Position numbers and translations under genes: made by a program. The notes below the pieces were generated by a model. It did not search any database and had not been told where the DNA came from. It saw only the letters and a list, made by a program, of their open reading frames with translations. This document shows, in pieces, positions 39,801 through 48,172 of a stretch of 64,000 bases of DNA. Positions within the stretch are counted from its first letter, which is position 1. Every line of letters begins with the position of its first letter. Source of the stretch: Pseudomonas baltica (lineage in GTDB: Bacteria > Pseudomonadota > Gammaproteobacteria > Pseudomonadales > Pseudomonadaceae); contig NZ_JACMYH010000004.1 in NCBI RefSeq assembly GCF_014235765.1, positions 186,001 to 250,000 on the forward strand, given 5' to 3'.

Positions 39801-40934
39801 GACATCGTCATCGAAATGAGTGACGACGGTGCCGGGGTGCCCCTGCAAGCGGTGCGCGCCAAGGCCATCAAGCGTGGTTTGCTGGATCCGCACAGCGACC
39901 TCAGCGACCACGACGTGCTGCAATTCATCCTCCAGCCTGGCTTCTCCACCGCCACCAAGGTGACGCAGATCTCCGGCCGTGGCCTGGGCATGGACGTGGT
40001 CCACGAAGAGGTCAAGCAGCTGGGCGGCGCCATGAGTATCGACTCGCGGCCGGGGCAAGGTGCGCGGTTCCAGATTCGCCTGCCGTTCACCGTGTCGGTC
40101 AACCGCGCCCTGATGGTGCAGTGTGGCGAAGAGCAGTATGCGATTCCCCTGAACAGCATCGAGGGGATCGTGCGGGTCATGCCAGGCGAGCTGCACGATG
40201 CCTATCAGTCTGCCCCACCGCGCTACGGCTACGCCGGGCGGGTGTATGACCTGCGCTACCTGGGCACCCTGCTGCATGGCCTCGCCGTCCCCTCGCTGAC
40301 GGCGCAGAGCCAACCGTTGCCCGTGCTGCTGGTGCGCGCGTTCGATCAGCAGGTGGCGGTGCAGGTCGATGCCTTGGCCGGCTCCCGCGAAATCGTGGTG
40401 AAAAGCCTGGGAAGCCAGTTCGCGGCCGTGCCGGGCCTGGGCGGCGCGACCATCCTGGGCGATGGCAGCGTGGTGCTGATCCTCGACCTGCTGGCTCAGC
40501 TGCGGGCCCGTCAGGGTGTGGCCGTGGCTCGCGCCGGTTATCAGCACGGTGCGCAGGTACGGCGCCTGCAAGTCCTGGTGGTCGACGACTCGGTGACCGT
40601 GCGCAAGGTCACCAGTCGCTTGCTCGAGCGTCATGGCATGCAGGTGCTGACCGCCAAGGATGGGGTCGACGCCATGGCGCTGTTGCAGGAACACAGCCCC
40701 GATATTCTCCTGCTGGACATCGAGATGCCGCGCATGGACGGTTTCGAGGTCGCCCGGCGCATCCGCCAGCATCCCACGCTCAAGGACCTTCCCGTCATCA
40801 TGATCACCTCACGTACGGGGCAAAAGCATCGCGAGCGGGCGATGGCCATTGGCGTCAACGAGTACCTGGGCAAGCCTTATCAGGAGAGCCAGTTGCTGGA
40901 ATGCATCGAACGCTGGGGCCAGGTCCATGCTTGA
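36861..40934 (+). CDS. chpA: Chemosensory hybrid histidine kinase ChpA/PilL (short form)
   Basis: CheA-type kinase of the Pil-Chp pathway, 1357 residues. Order: an N-terminal FimL/ChpA-like helical domain (about 1-250); Hpt with His near 309 (LQRALHTLKGSALVAG); a spacer; Hpt with His near 647 (LRDLHTLKGGARMVEIG); dimerisation and HATPase domain (N-box HMLRNAVDHGLEP near 947); a CheW-like domain (about 1070-1215); and a C-terminal receiver (about 1235-1357, phospho-Asp in ILLLDIEMPRMDGF). P. aeruginosa ChpA has ~2470 residues with eight phosphotransfer-type domains, so this is a much reduced form. ATG 36861 follows GGAG by 5 bp; a GTG at 36855 overlaps the pilJ stop and is less likely. Confidence 0.94.
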   Translation: MAERHEYVLPALCEELLKVKEQLDLFVRGGREYTQELNGLTASLRQIADALAVLGFGQPRKVIIDQLAVIQSLVQGTREPNDAVLMDVAGALLYVEATLAGMAGPSDTPGRDEQQTSSTDLVQIRQLVMRETRFGLQEARDILADSSDGRWDRQRLRTLVPLLTQLRGALVMLPLPRAAAVLQGCNDAVQAHLLDEPTASVPVPLEQVTAALAAVEHYLQRTSEAPQLAHESLLAVAEAGLAAAAPTDPHGEAHAATGPEPEPVDTQLLEIFHSEALSHLSAVERFLALDEQGNDVAVTDELQRALHTLKGSALVAGVTPLAELATAFDVMARELRAHRLPFQARTLGLLGDAHYLMRQKLLQLPAQPLTPIPGAGELIRQVQEHTTERLQGVQTLGDARQVQAPQLIERLLDEGMDILLDAERLLQRWQQTPASRVELPRLLDQLTLLGEQAQLTDVQALDELCEALLDLYGAVEESSLSVSTDFFQQAEQAQEAMIGMLDQLAAGQEVKAQPTHVRALRALLQGALAPHAMGVVQREGGAVIDLTLLGNAAAADAEDEGSFTEESIEQTQRRWLSEPGYEGASQPPPRPGPSEPGIEQVDDADGELLGIFIEEGLDIVESAGAALVRWQAEPGNHLEAENLLRDLHTLKGGARMVEIGPLGDLAHELESVYERISQGQLQASSQLFGLLHKGHDRLAQMLDAVRSRQALPAAGKLIAAIAEFAAGSEPAGPAGPAASAKPAIAEPVAAERGPVDVIKVGAELLDELGNLAGETAIFRGRIEQQVNDAQAALQEMETTIERMRDQLRRLDTETQGRILSRQQVDGQGYEDFDPLEMDRHSHLQQLSRALFESASDLLDLKETLAGRNLEAQTLLQQQARVDSQLQEGLMRTRMVPFERLLPRLQRVVRQVAEALGKEVEFEVSQAQGEMDRSVLERMIAPLEHMLRNAVDHGLEPIEQRLAAGKPAVGHIRLALLHQGGDIVIEMSDDGAGVPLQAVRAKAIKRGLLDPHSDLSDHDVLQFILQPGFSTATKVTQISGRGLGMDVVHEEVKQLGGAMSIDSRPGQGARFQIRLPFTVSVNRALMVQCGEEQYAIPLNSIEGIVRVMPGELHDAYQSAPPRYGYAGRVYDLRYLGTLLHGLAVPSLTAQSQPLPVLLVRAFDQQVAVQVDALAGSREIVVKSLGSQFAAVPGLGGATILGDGSVVLILDLLAQLRARQGVAVARAGYQHGAQVRRLQVLVVDDSVTVRKVTSRLLERHGMQVLTAKDGVDAMALLQEHSPDILLLDIEMPRMDGFEVARRIRQHPTLKDLPVIMITSRTGQKHRERAMAIGVNEYLGKPYQESQLLECIERWGQVHA

Positions 40935-41382
40935 TCGGGCGATCGGCCGCCGCGACAGCCTTACCGCGCTGGTGCTGCCCCTGGCCGATCGAAGCCTGTT
41001 GCTGCCCAACGTGGCGGTGGCCGAGCTGATCGACTATCTGCCCGGTGAACCGGTGCTGGGCGCCGCGCGCTGGCACCTGGGAATGATCGAGTGGCGCAAC
41101 CTGCGCCTGCCGCTGGTCAGCTTCGAAGCGGCCAGCGGCGGCGAAGCGGTGATCGGCGAGCGCGCCCGTATCGTCGTGCTCAATGCACTGGGTGAAACCT
41201 CGACGCGTTTCATTGCCGTACTGATCCAGCACGTGCCTCGCTCGTGCCGGGTCGACAGCCAGCTCAGCTACGTTGACGTGCCGCTCAAGCCGCTGGAAAT
41301 GGCGGCGGTGCAGGTCGGCGAAACCGTAGCGCGGGTGCCGGACCTCACAGCCTTGGAAAATCTGCTGCACAGCGCGGTGTAG
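40927..41382 (+). CDS. CheW-domain protein (ChpC-like)
   Basis: Adaptor-like protein of 151 residues with a CheW fold (ALVLPLADRSLLLPNVAVAELIDY, HLGMIEWRNLRLPLVSFEAA). It overlaps the chpA stop by 8 bp and ends the operon. In position it corresponds to chpC of P. aeruginosa, a second CheW-like adaptor thought to link other receptors to ChpA. No methylesterase gene (chpB) precedes it here. Confidence 0.9.
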   Translation: MLDRAIGRRDSLTALVLPLADRSLLLPNVAVAELIDYLPGEPVLGAARWHLGMIEWRNLRLPLVSFEAASGGEAVIGERARIVVLNALGETSTRFIAVLIQHVPRSCRVDSQLSYVDVPLKPLEMAAVQVGETVARVPDLTALENLLHSAV

Positions 41383-41468
41383 ACACCTTGTCACGTAATC
41401 GTCGCAGGGCTTTACAGCCGTCGGCCTGACCGGCACTCTGACGTTGCCTTTGCTGCAGGGACCTCGTA

Positions 41469-42227
41469 ATGCTCGACCGCACTTTTCTCGCCTTTGCCTT
41501 CTGTGCTGCGCTGCTCAGTGGCAGCCCCGTGCGCGCCGAGGTCCCGGCAGGCTATTCGATAGTCTTGCTGACCGAAAACTTTCCACCCTACAACATGGCC
41601 AGCAACGACAAGAACTTCGCCCAGGAAGAGAACATCCGCGGCATCGCAGCGGAACTCGTGCGCGAAATGTTCCGCCGGGCGGACATCCCCTACAGCATGA
41701 CCCTGCGGTTTCCCTGGGACCGTATCTACAAGCTGGCCCTGAGCAATGCCGGCTATGGGGTGTTCGTCACCGCGCGCCTGCCCGAGCGCGAACAGGCCTT
41801 CAAATGGGTTGGCCCACTGGGTCCGGATGACTGGATCATGCTGGCCCGTGCGGACAGCCCGATCACCCTGCAAACCCTCGACCAGGCCCGGCCCTACCGG
41901 ATCGGCGCCTACAAGGGCGATGCCATTGCGCAGAGCCTTGCCGAGCGTGACATGCGCCCGATCGTCGCCCTGCGCGACCAGGACAACGCACGCAAGTTGC
42001 TGGATGGCCAGATCGACCTGTGGGCCACGGGCGATCCGGCTGGCCGCTATCTGGCACGTCTGGAAGGGATCAACGGGCTCAAGACCGTGCTGCGCTTCAA
42101 CAGCGCCGAGCTGTTTCTGGCGCTGAACAAGGACACACCGCAGGCGGTGGTCGAGCGTCTGCAACGATCACTCGATGAGATGCGCCGCGACGGCTTTGTC
42201 GATCGGGTATTTGCCGACTATCTATGA
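41469..42227 (+). CDS. Periplasmic solute-binding protein, family 3-like
   Basis: 252 residues with a Sec signal peptide (MLDRTFLAFAFCAALLSGSP, cleaved near VRAE). The fold is a bilobal SBP_bac_3 binding domain: YSIVLLTENFPPYNM at the mature N-terminus, FPWDRIYKLALSNAGYGVFVTARLPEREQAFKWVGPL and YRIGAYKGDAIAQSL. No permease or ATPase gene is adjacent, so it may be an orphan or feed a sensor rather than an importer. The ligand is unknown; amino acids or small polar compounds are typical for the family. It lies 86 bp after the Chp operon and converges on the deacetylase gene. Confidence 0.85.
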   Translation: MLDRTFLAFAFCAALLSGSPVRAEVPAGYSIVLLTENFPPYNMASNDKNFAQEENIRGIAAELVREMFRRADIPYSMTLRFPWDRIYKLALSNAGYGVFVTARLPEREQAFKWVGPLGPDDWIMLARADSPITLQTLDQARPYRIGAYKGDAIAQSLAERDMRPIVALRDQDNARKLLDGQIDLWATGDPAGRYLARLEGINGLKTVLRFNSAELFLALNKDTPQAVVERLQRSLDEMRRDGFVDRVFADYL

Positions 42228-42261
42228 GACACGGCACTCCATGAAACAGGGCAATGGCGAA

Positions 42262-43017
42262 TCAGTGGTAGATCCCGCCCTTGCCATGGGCGGCCGTGGC
42301 GCGGTTGCCGCGCTCGCCGATCATCTGCCGGACCGGTATCCACTCCACTCCCCTGGCCTTCAAGCGCGGTAGTTCGCGCTCCAGCACTTCCAGGGTCTGT
42401 GGATAGGGGTGGCCGATGATCACCACCGTGCCCTGCTTGTGCGCCAGGGCTATGGCCTTTTCCAGCTGGCCGGCGATGGCCTCGACAGTGCGCGTGTCAT
42501 CCAGGAAGACGTCCCGGGAGAGGCTGGCCAGGCCGATGCCCTGGGCTTTGGCGGCGGCAACGGTGGCGGCGCTGGTGCGGCTGTCGACGAAGAACATGCC
42601 GTGCTGCTGCAGTTCGTTCATCAACAGGGCCATGGCCTCGGGCTGCGAGGTCATGCGGCTGCCTTCGTGGTTGTTCAAACCGGCGGCATACGGCACGGCG
42701 CGCAGCGCGGCCTGCAGGCGCGCGAGTAGCTCACTGGCAGGCATGTCGGGTCGCCAGGCGAACGGGCCGGTCGCAGGATCCATGGGCATGTGCACCATCA
42801 CGGTCTTGCCGGCCTTGTGCGCTTGGCGGGCAAAGTCTGCGGCATGGGGGGTATCCGGCATGATTGCCAGCGTCACTGGGCCGGGCAGAGCCAGGGTGCG
42901 GCTGTCGCGAGCCGGGGACTGGCCCAGGTCATCGATGATCAGGCTCAGGTACGCCGGCCCGGCGAAGACCGGGCCGGCAGTCAGCAACAGTACGGCCACC
43001 AACAGGATGCGGCGCAT
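42262..43017 (-). CDS. Divergent polysaccharide deacetylase family protein (YibQ-like)
   Basis: 251 residues with a signal peptide (MRRILLVAVLLLTAGPVFAG) and a NodB-like barrel of the divergent class: LSLIIDDLGQS, VTLAIMPDTPHA, VMVHMPMDP, GLNNHEGSRMTSQPEAM, FFVDSRTSAATV and VVIIGHPYPQTLEVL. The D-D and H-x-H type positions are partly kept, but substrate and activity are not established. It lies one base beyond the ctpA stop, in the conserved string gpmI-envC-ctpA-yibQ, which points to a periplasmic envelope role. Confidence 0.9.
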   Translation of the reverse strand: MRRILLVAVLLLTAGPVFAGPAYLSLIIDDLGQSPARDSRTLALPGPVTLAIMPDTPHAADFARQAHKAGKTVMVHMPMDPATGPFAWRPDMPASELLARLQAALRAVPYAAGLNNHEGSRMTSQPEAMALLMNELQQHGMFFVDSRTSAATVAAAKAQGIGLASLSRDVFLDDTRTVEAIAGQLEKAIALAHKQGTVVIIGHPYPQTLEVLERELPRLKARGVEWIPVRQMIGERGNRATAAHGKGGIYH

Positions 43018-43018
43018 G

Positions 43019-44344
43019 TCAGTTGCCGCGCGTCACGCTCAGGCCCTTGAGCAGGCTGAGCGCCTGGCTGATCTGGAAGTCGTCGTCCTGTGGCCGGGCC
43101 TTGCGGGCGCCGATCACCGGCTTGCCCGAAGGTCGATCGGCGCCGCCGTTGCCGTTGCCCAGGTGACCCTGCAGGTCGGCTTCCTTGAAACTTTCGGTGT
43201 CGGCATCGCGGGTGACTTTGCCCTGACGTACCTCGACATCCGGGATGATGCCCTGGGCCTGGATCGAGCGGCCATTGGGCGTGTAGTACAACGCCGTGGT
43301 GATCTTCAGGGCGCGATCGTTGTTGAGCGGCAGCACGGTCTGCACCGAGCCCTTGCCGAAGCTGTCGGTGCCCATGAGGATGCCGCGCTTGTGGTCCTGC
43401 AGTGCGCCGGCGACGATTTCTGCCGCCGAGGCGCTGCCGCCGTTGATCAGCACCACCAAAGGCACCCGTTCGCTGGCATCGGCAGGGTCTGCCGAGAAGC
43501 GCAGTTCCGAGTTGGCGATGCGGCCCTTGGTGTAGACGATCAAGCCCTTGGTGAGGAAGTGGTCGGCCACCTCCACGGCGCTTTGCAGTACGCCGCCGGG
43601 GTTGTTGCGCAGGTCCAGAATCAGGCCCTTGAGCTTGCCGTTGTTGTCCTTGCGCAGCTTTGCCAGGGCCTTGCCGACTTCTTCGCCGGTTTTCACCTGG
43701 AACTGGGTGATGCGCAAATAGCCATAACCGTTCTCCAGCAACTGCGCCTTGACGCTCTTGACCTGGATAGTGGCGCGGGCCAGGGTCACGTCGAACGGCG
43801 TACCGCCGTCGCGCACCAGGGTCAGGGTGATTTTCTCGCCGAGCTTGCCGCGCATCAGATCGACGGCCTCGGTCATGCTCAGGCCCTGGGTGGGCTGGTT
43901 GTTGATCTTGACGATCAGGTCGCCGGCTTCGATGCCGGCCTTGGAGGCTGGCGTGTCGTCGATGGGCGAAACCACCTTGATCATGCCGTTCTCGCTGCCC
44001 ACCTCGATACCCAGGCCGCCGAACTCGCCACTGGTGCTTTCCTGCAGCTCCTGGAAGTCCTCGGGGCCCAGGTAGGCAGAGTGGGGGTCGAGGTTGCTGA
44101 GCATGCCCTTGATGGCATTCTCCAGCAGCGTCTTGTCATCCACAGGCTCGACATAGGCCGCCTTGATGCGGTCCATCACCTCGGCGAAGGTCCGCAGCTC
44201 GTCCAGCGGCAACGGTGCGGCGGCCGGAGCCGTGCCGACCGACCGGGCAGGCTGGGGAGCCAGATCGGCGGCGATCACTGCCGGGGCAGCACAGGCCACG
44301 GCGATCGTCAGGGCCAGCGAGGTAAGGCGGGACAGATGCGGCAT
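43019..44344 (-). CDS. ctpA: Carboxy-terminal processing protease (S41, CtpA/Prc family)
   Basis: Periplasmic serine protease of 441 residues. Signal peptide (MPHLSRLTSLALTIAVACAA), PDZ domain about residues 90-180 (GLGIEVGSENGMIKVVSPID), then the S41 catalytic domain with nucleophile Ser in LINGGSASAAEIVAGAL and catalytic Lys in MGTDSFGKGSVQTVLPL. In P. aeruginosa CtpA degrades peptidoglycan cross-link hydrolases with the help of a lipoprotein partner. The start at 44344 gives the complete signal peptide. The gene lies between envC and the deacetylase gene. Confidence 0.94.
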   Translation of the reverse strand: MPHLSRLTSLALTIAVACAAPAVIAADLAPQPARSVGTAPAAAPLPLDELRTFAEVMDRIKAAYVEPVDDKTLLENAIKGMLSNLDPHSAYLGPEDFQELQESTSGEFGGLGIEVGSENGMIKVVSPIDDTPASKAGIEAGDLIVKINNQPTQGLSMTEAVDLMRGKLGEKITLTLVRDGGTPFDVTLARATIQVKSVKAQLLENGYGYLRITQFQVKTGEEVGKALAKLRKDNNGKLKGLILDLRNNPGGVLQSAVEVADHFLTKGLIVYTKGRIANSELRFSADPADASERVPLVVLINGGSASAAEIVAGALQDHKRGILMGTDSFGKGSVQTVLPLNNDRALKITTALYYTPNGRSIQAQGIIPDVEVRQGKVTRDADTESFKEADLQGHLGNGNGGADRPSGKPVIGARKARPQDDDFQISQALSLLKGLSVTRGN

Positions 44345-44406
44345 GTCTAACAGACTCCTGATACGGGTTCGCGCCTTTGAGGGCTGCTTTTGAACGACTG
44401 CGCCAG

Positions 44407-45699
44407 TCAGCCTCGACACCATTGCGAGGGGTCGGTCGGCTTGCCTTGCTGGCGTATTGCAAAATACAGCGCTGGCGTGCTTTGCCCGCCGCTGGTACCT
44501 ACGGTGGCGATGGCATCACCGGGCTTGACCACGTCACCGGCCGATTTGAGCAGGGTCTGGTTGTGCCCGTACAGGGTCAGGTAGCCATTGCCATGGTCGA
44601 GAATGACCAGAAGCCCGGCGCCGCGCAACCAGTCGGCGAATACCACTCGGCCACCGTGTACCGCATGCACCTGGCTACCGGCCGATGCGCTGATCATGAC
44701 CCCGTCCCATTTGGTGCGGACATCGTCGCCGCGGGTTTCCCCGAAACGTGCCAACAGTCGACCATCGACAGGCCATGGAAGTTTTCCCCGCGCCGAAGCA
44801 AATGCACCACCGAAGCTTTCGCCGCTGCTCGACACCAGCGGGCCGCTCGGTGCGCGAGGGGCCTGTGGCGCGGGTGCTGGCGCTTCTCGAGTGGCGGCCG
44901 CCTGCGCTTCGCGCTGGCGACGTTTTTCAGCCTCCTGGGCGGCCAGCAGGGCCTTCTGCCGCGCTTCCTCGGCTTCGCGAGCCTGGCGTGCCAGGGTTTC
45001 TTCGATGGTCTTGAGCACCTTGGCCAGGTCTTCCTGGTCCTGCTGACGCGTCTGCAGCTTCTGGTCGCCTTGCTTGTACTGATCGTTGAGCTTGGCCAGG
45101 GCGACCTGACGCTCCTTGCGCACCTTGTCGAGGTCTTCGCGCTGGCTGTCCAGATTGCCTTGCTGCACCAGCAACTGCGCCTGCTGCAGATTGATGTCCT
45201 TTTCCACACCCGCCAGCTTGTGCAAGGTCTGGTTGAAGTTCTTCAACTGTTCCAGGCGCGCCTGGCTCAGATAATCGTAATAAGTCAGGGTGCGGGCGAA
45301 CTTCTCCGGATTCTGCTGATTGAGCAGCAGTTTCAGGTATTCCTGGCGCCCGCTCTGATAGGCCGCGCGGGCCTGGATGGCAATGAGACGTTGCTGTTCG
45401 ACCCGGGCGGCCTGGAGCTTGGCTTTCTCGCCTTGCAGACGCTCCAGTTCGCCCTCAGTCTTTTTTAGTTCTTTCTGCAGGGCCTCCACCTGCTTTTCCA
45501 GCTTGCCCATCTCGGTTTCGGTGGTGCGCAGCTCTTTCTGCACCCCGGAGCGTTCCGCCTGCAACTTGCCAAGGGTTTTCTGCAGCTCGGCGATGTCCTT
45601 GCGGGTGGCATCGATCTGCTGCTGGGTTTGCGCGCGCTCGTCGGCGAAGGCCGGGCCGAGCAGGCATGTCAGGGTCAGGAACATCAGGGCGCGGAGCAT
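44407..45699 (-). CDS. envC: EnvC-type murein hydrolase activator (degenerate LytM)
   Basis: 430 residues: signal peptide (MLRALMFLTLTCLLGPAFA), a long coiled coil (about 20-245, rich in Gln, Lys and Glu), a Pro/Ala linker and a C-terminal LytM domain (VHAVHGGRVVFADWLRGAG, LDHGNGYLTLYGHNQ). The second zinc-ligand motif HxH of active LytM enzymes reads YFAIRQ, so the domain should be non-catalytic, as in E. coli EnvC, which activates amidases under FtsEX control. ftsEX is encoded at 12150-13849. The gene lies 3 bp downstream of gpmI. Confidence 0.92.
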   Translation of the reverse strand: MLRALMFLTLTCLLGPAFADERAQTQQQIDATRKDIAELQKTLGKLQAERSGVQKELRTTETEMGKLEKQVEALQKELKKTEGELERLQGEKAKLQAARVEQQRLIAIQARAAYQSGRQEYLKLLLNQQNPEKFARTLTYYDYLSQARLEQLKNFNQTLHKLAGVEKDINLQQAQLLVQQGNLDSQREDLDKVRKERQVALAKLNDQYKQGDQKLQTRQQDQEDLAKVLKTIEETLARQAREAEEARQKALLAAQEAEKRRQREAQAAATREAPAPAPQAPRAPSGPLVSSSGESFGGAFASARGKLPWPVDGRLLARFGETRGDDVRTKWDGVMISASAGSQVHAVHGGRVVFADWLRGAGLLVILDHGNGYLTLYGHNQTLLKSAGDVVKPGDAIATVGTSGGQSTPALYFAIRQQGKPTDPSQWCRG

Positions 45700-45702
45700 G
45701 GG

Positions 45703-47238
45703 TCAGCCTTGTACCAGGATCGAGGTGCCGGTCATCTCTTCGGGCTTGGGCAGGCCCATGAGCCAGAGCATGGTGGGCGCCACGTCGGCCAACACGCCGC
45801 CGGCGCGTACCTTGACGTCACGCTGGCCGACGTAGATGAACGGCACCGGCTCGGTGGTGTGCGCGGTATGCGCCTGGCCGGTGCAGACGTCCTCCATCTG
45901 CTCGCAGTTACCGTGGTCGGCGGTGATCAACGCTTCGCCGCCGACCTTGTCGAGTGCCGCAGCGATGCGACCCACGCACGTGTCCAGGCACTCGACCGCC
46001 TTGATCGCTGCAGCCATGATGCCGCTGTGGCCGACCATGTCGCCGTTGGCGTAGTTGACCACGATGACGTCATAGCGCTGCTGTTCGATGGCTTCGACGA
46101 TGCGGTCGGTCACTTCCGGCGCGCTCATCTCGGGCTGCAGGTCGTAGGTCGCCACCTTGGGCGAGGGGACCAGGATGCGCTCTTCGCCAGGGAACTCTTC
46201 TTCACGGCCACCGGAGAAGAAGAACGTCACGTGGGCGTACTTTTCGGTTTCGGCGATGCGCAGCTGGGTCTTGCCGTTCTTGGCCAGGTATTCGCCCAGC
46301 ACGTTGGTCAGGCCGGTGGCAGCAAAGGCCGCCGGTGCCGGGATCTTTGCCGAATACTGGGTCAGGCCCACGTAGCCGGCCAGTTTGGGCTGGCGATTGC
46401 GCGGGAAATCGTGGAAATCGTCTTCGACGAATACGCGGCTGAGCTCGCGCGCACGGTCGGCGCGGAAATTCATGAAGATCATGGCATCGCCATCTTCTAC
46501 GCGAACCGGCTCGCCGACCGTGGTGGCCTTGACGAATTCGTCGCTCTCGCCGCGCTCGTAGGCGGCCTGCAGGCCTTGCACGGCAGTGGCCGCGTGGAAT
46601 TCGGAGGCAGCATCGACGATCAGGTTGTAGGCCGCGCTGACGCGCTCCCAGCGGTTGTCGCGATCCATGGCGAAGTAGCGGCCGATCAGGCTGGCGGTGC
46701 GCCCACGGCCAAGGCGGGCGAACGTGGCATCCATCAGTTCCAGCGAGGCCTGGGCGCTCTTGGGCGGGGTGTCGCGGCCGTCGAGGAAGGCGTGCAGGTA
46801 GATCTTCTGAGCACCGCGCCCGGCGGCCAGTTCGGCCATGGCCACCAGGTGATCCTGGTGGCTGTGCACGCCACCGTCCGACAGCAGGCCCATGAAGTGC
46901 ACCGCCTTGCCGGCGGCCACGGCCTTGTCCACGGCTGCACAGATAGTGGGGTTGGTGAAGAACTCGCCGTCGCGGATGGCCTTGGTCACGCGAGTGAAAT
47001 CCTGGTACACCACACGCCCGGCCCCCAGGTTCATGTGGCCGACTTCCGAATTGCCCATCTGCCCGTCGGGCAGCCCGACATCCATGCCCGACCCCGAGAT
47101 CAAGCCATTGGGCTGGCGTGCCATGAGGGCATCGAGCACCGGCTTGCGAGCCGAATAGACCGCGTTGTACTCGTGGTTTTCACTGTGACCGAAACCATCG
47201 AGGATGATCAGGACCAAGGGTTTGGGCGTGGCTGTCAT
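45703..47238 (-). CDS. gpmI: 2,3-bisphosphoglycerate-independent phosphoglycerate mutase
   Basis: Interconverts 3- and 2-phosphoglycerate using two Mn ions; alkaline-phosphatase superfamily, 511 residues. The metal site and phosphoserine region are visible in [14 protein letters not shown] and [14 protein letters not shown] (the Ser of NSEVGH is the nucleophile). [14 protein letters not shown] and [11 protein letters not shown] supply further ligands. The ATG at 47238 (MTATPKP) is preferred over an in-frame GTG 9 bp upstream. It heads a leftward operon with envC, ctpA and the deacetylase gene. Confidence 0.96.
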   Translation of the reverse strand: MTATPKPLVLIILDGFGHSENHEYNAVYSARKPVLDALMARQPNGLISGSGMDVGLPDGQMGNSEVGHMNLGAGRVVYQDFTRVTKAIRDGEFFTNPTICAAVDKAVAAGKAVHFMGLLSDGGVHSHQDHLVAMAELAAGRGAQKIYLHAFLDGRDTPPKSAQASLELMDATFARLGRGRTASLIGRYFAMDRDNRWERVSAAYNLIVDAASEFHAATAVQGLQAAYERGESDEFVKATTVGEPVRVEDGDAMIFMNFRADRARELSRVFVEDDFHDFPRNRQPKLAGYVGLTQYSAKIPAPAAFAATGLTNVLGEYLAKNGKTQLRIAETEKYAHVTFFFSGGREEEFPGEERILVPSPKVATYDLQPEMSAPEVTDRIVEAIEQQRYDVIVVNYANGDMVGHSGIMAAAIKAVECLDTCVGRIAAALDKVGGEALITADHGNCEQMEDVCTGQAHTAHTTEPVPFIYVGQRDVKVRAGGVLADVAPTMLWLMGLPKPEEMTGTSILVQG

Positions 47239-47455
47239 GGATCCCACTCGCTATGTCAGAAGAGCATTCAGGAGAAGCCCGGCATTTTAGGGCATTGCGG
47301 GCCTGCGTGACGAATCATGGCGGTTTATTTCACCGCGGGTGCAAGAACAACAAGCACAGACCCGCAATCAGGCCGAGCGGTTCCGTCCGGCGGGCTTTGG
47401 CCGGACTTGGCGGCTGTGTATACTGGCCGACATTTTAACGCCTTGGAACCCGCTG

Positions 47456-47869
47456 ATGGTCGCTCACCTGATTGAATTCGCCACAAATCACTATCTGCTC
47501 GTGACCGCGTTCGTGGTCCTGCTGGTCATGCTGATCATGCTGGAAATGAGCAAGGGCGCCAAAAGCCTCAGCCCCCGCGAGCTGACTGCGCTGGTCAACA
47601 GCGACCAAGGCGTGGTCGTGGATATCCGCAACAAGAAGGACTACGCCGCGGGCCACATCGTCGGCGCGCTGAGCATTCCCCAGGACAAGCTGGCCAGCCG
47701 CGTCGGCGAGCTGGAAAAATACAAGGGCAAGACCCTGATCGTGGTCGATGCCATCGGCCAGCACGCGGGCACTGCCTGCGCCGAGCTGGTCAAGGCCGGC
47801 CACACCGCCGCCAAGCTGGCCGGTGGCGTCTCGAGCTGGCGCGCCGACAACCTGCCTGTGGTGAAGTGA
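47456..47869 (+). CDS. Membrane-anchored rhodanese-like protein lacking the catalytic cysteine
   Basis: 137 residues: one N-terminal transmembrane helix (about 12-30, YLLVTAFVVLLVMLIMLEM) and one rhodanese fold (about 38-137: VVVDIRNKKDYAAGHIVGALSIPQ). The active-site loop, normally beginning with Cys, reads VVDAIGQHAGTA, so sulfur transfer is unlikely by the usual mechanism. The next Cys, four residues further in ACAEL, does not occupy the loop start. It is one base upstream of grxC and in the conserved string rhodanese-grxC-secB, divergent from gpmI. Confidence 0.88.
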   Translation: MVAHLIEFATNHYLLVTAFVVLLVMLIMLEMSKGAKSLSPRELTALVNSDQGVVVDIRNKKDYAAGHIVGALSIPQDKLASRVGELEKYKGKTLIVVDAIGQHAGTACAELVKAGHTAAKLAGGVSSWRADNLPVVK

Positions 47870-47870
47870 C

Positions 47871-48125
47871 ATGAAGCCGATCCTCGTCTACTCCAGCGAC
47901 TATTGCCCCTACTGCTCGCGCGCCAAGTACTTGCTGGAAAGCAAGAAGGCGCCGTTCACCGAGATCAAGGTCGACGGCAAGCCCGAGCTGCGCCGGGAGA
48001 TGGCCGCCAAGGCTGGCCGTACGTCGGTGCCCCAGATCTGGATCGGCGACTTGCACGTCGGCGGCTGCGACGATCTGTTCGCCCTCGAGCGCGCCGGCAA
48101 ACTGGACGCGTTGCTGGGGGCCTGA
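47871..48125 (+). CDS. grxC: Glutaredoxin 3
   Basis: Dithiol glutaredoxin of 84 residues. The redox motif CPYC is at residues 12-15 (YSSDYCPYCSRAKYLL), the cis-Pro motif is TSVPQIWIGD and GGCDDLFALE binds glutathione. It starts one base after the rhodanese-like gene and ends 47 bp before secB. In E. coli the same order (yibN-grxC-secB) is conserved, so one operon is likely. Confidence 0.96.
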   Translation: MKPILVYSSDYCPYCSRAKYLLESKKAPFTEIKVDGKPELRREMAAKAGRTSVPQIWIGDLHVGGCDDLFALERAGKLDALLGA

Positions 48126-48172
48126 TTCGGTCCCCTTTACCCCCACACCTCTGAAGATCACAAGGATCAGCG

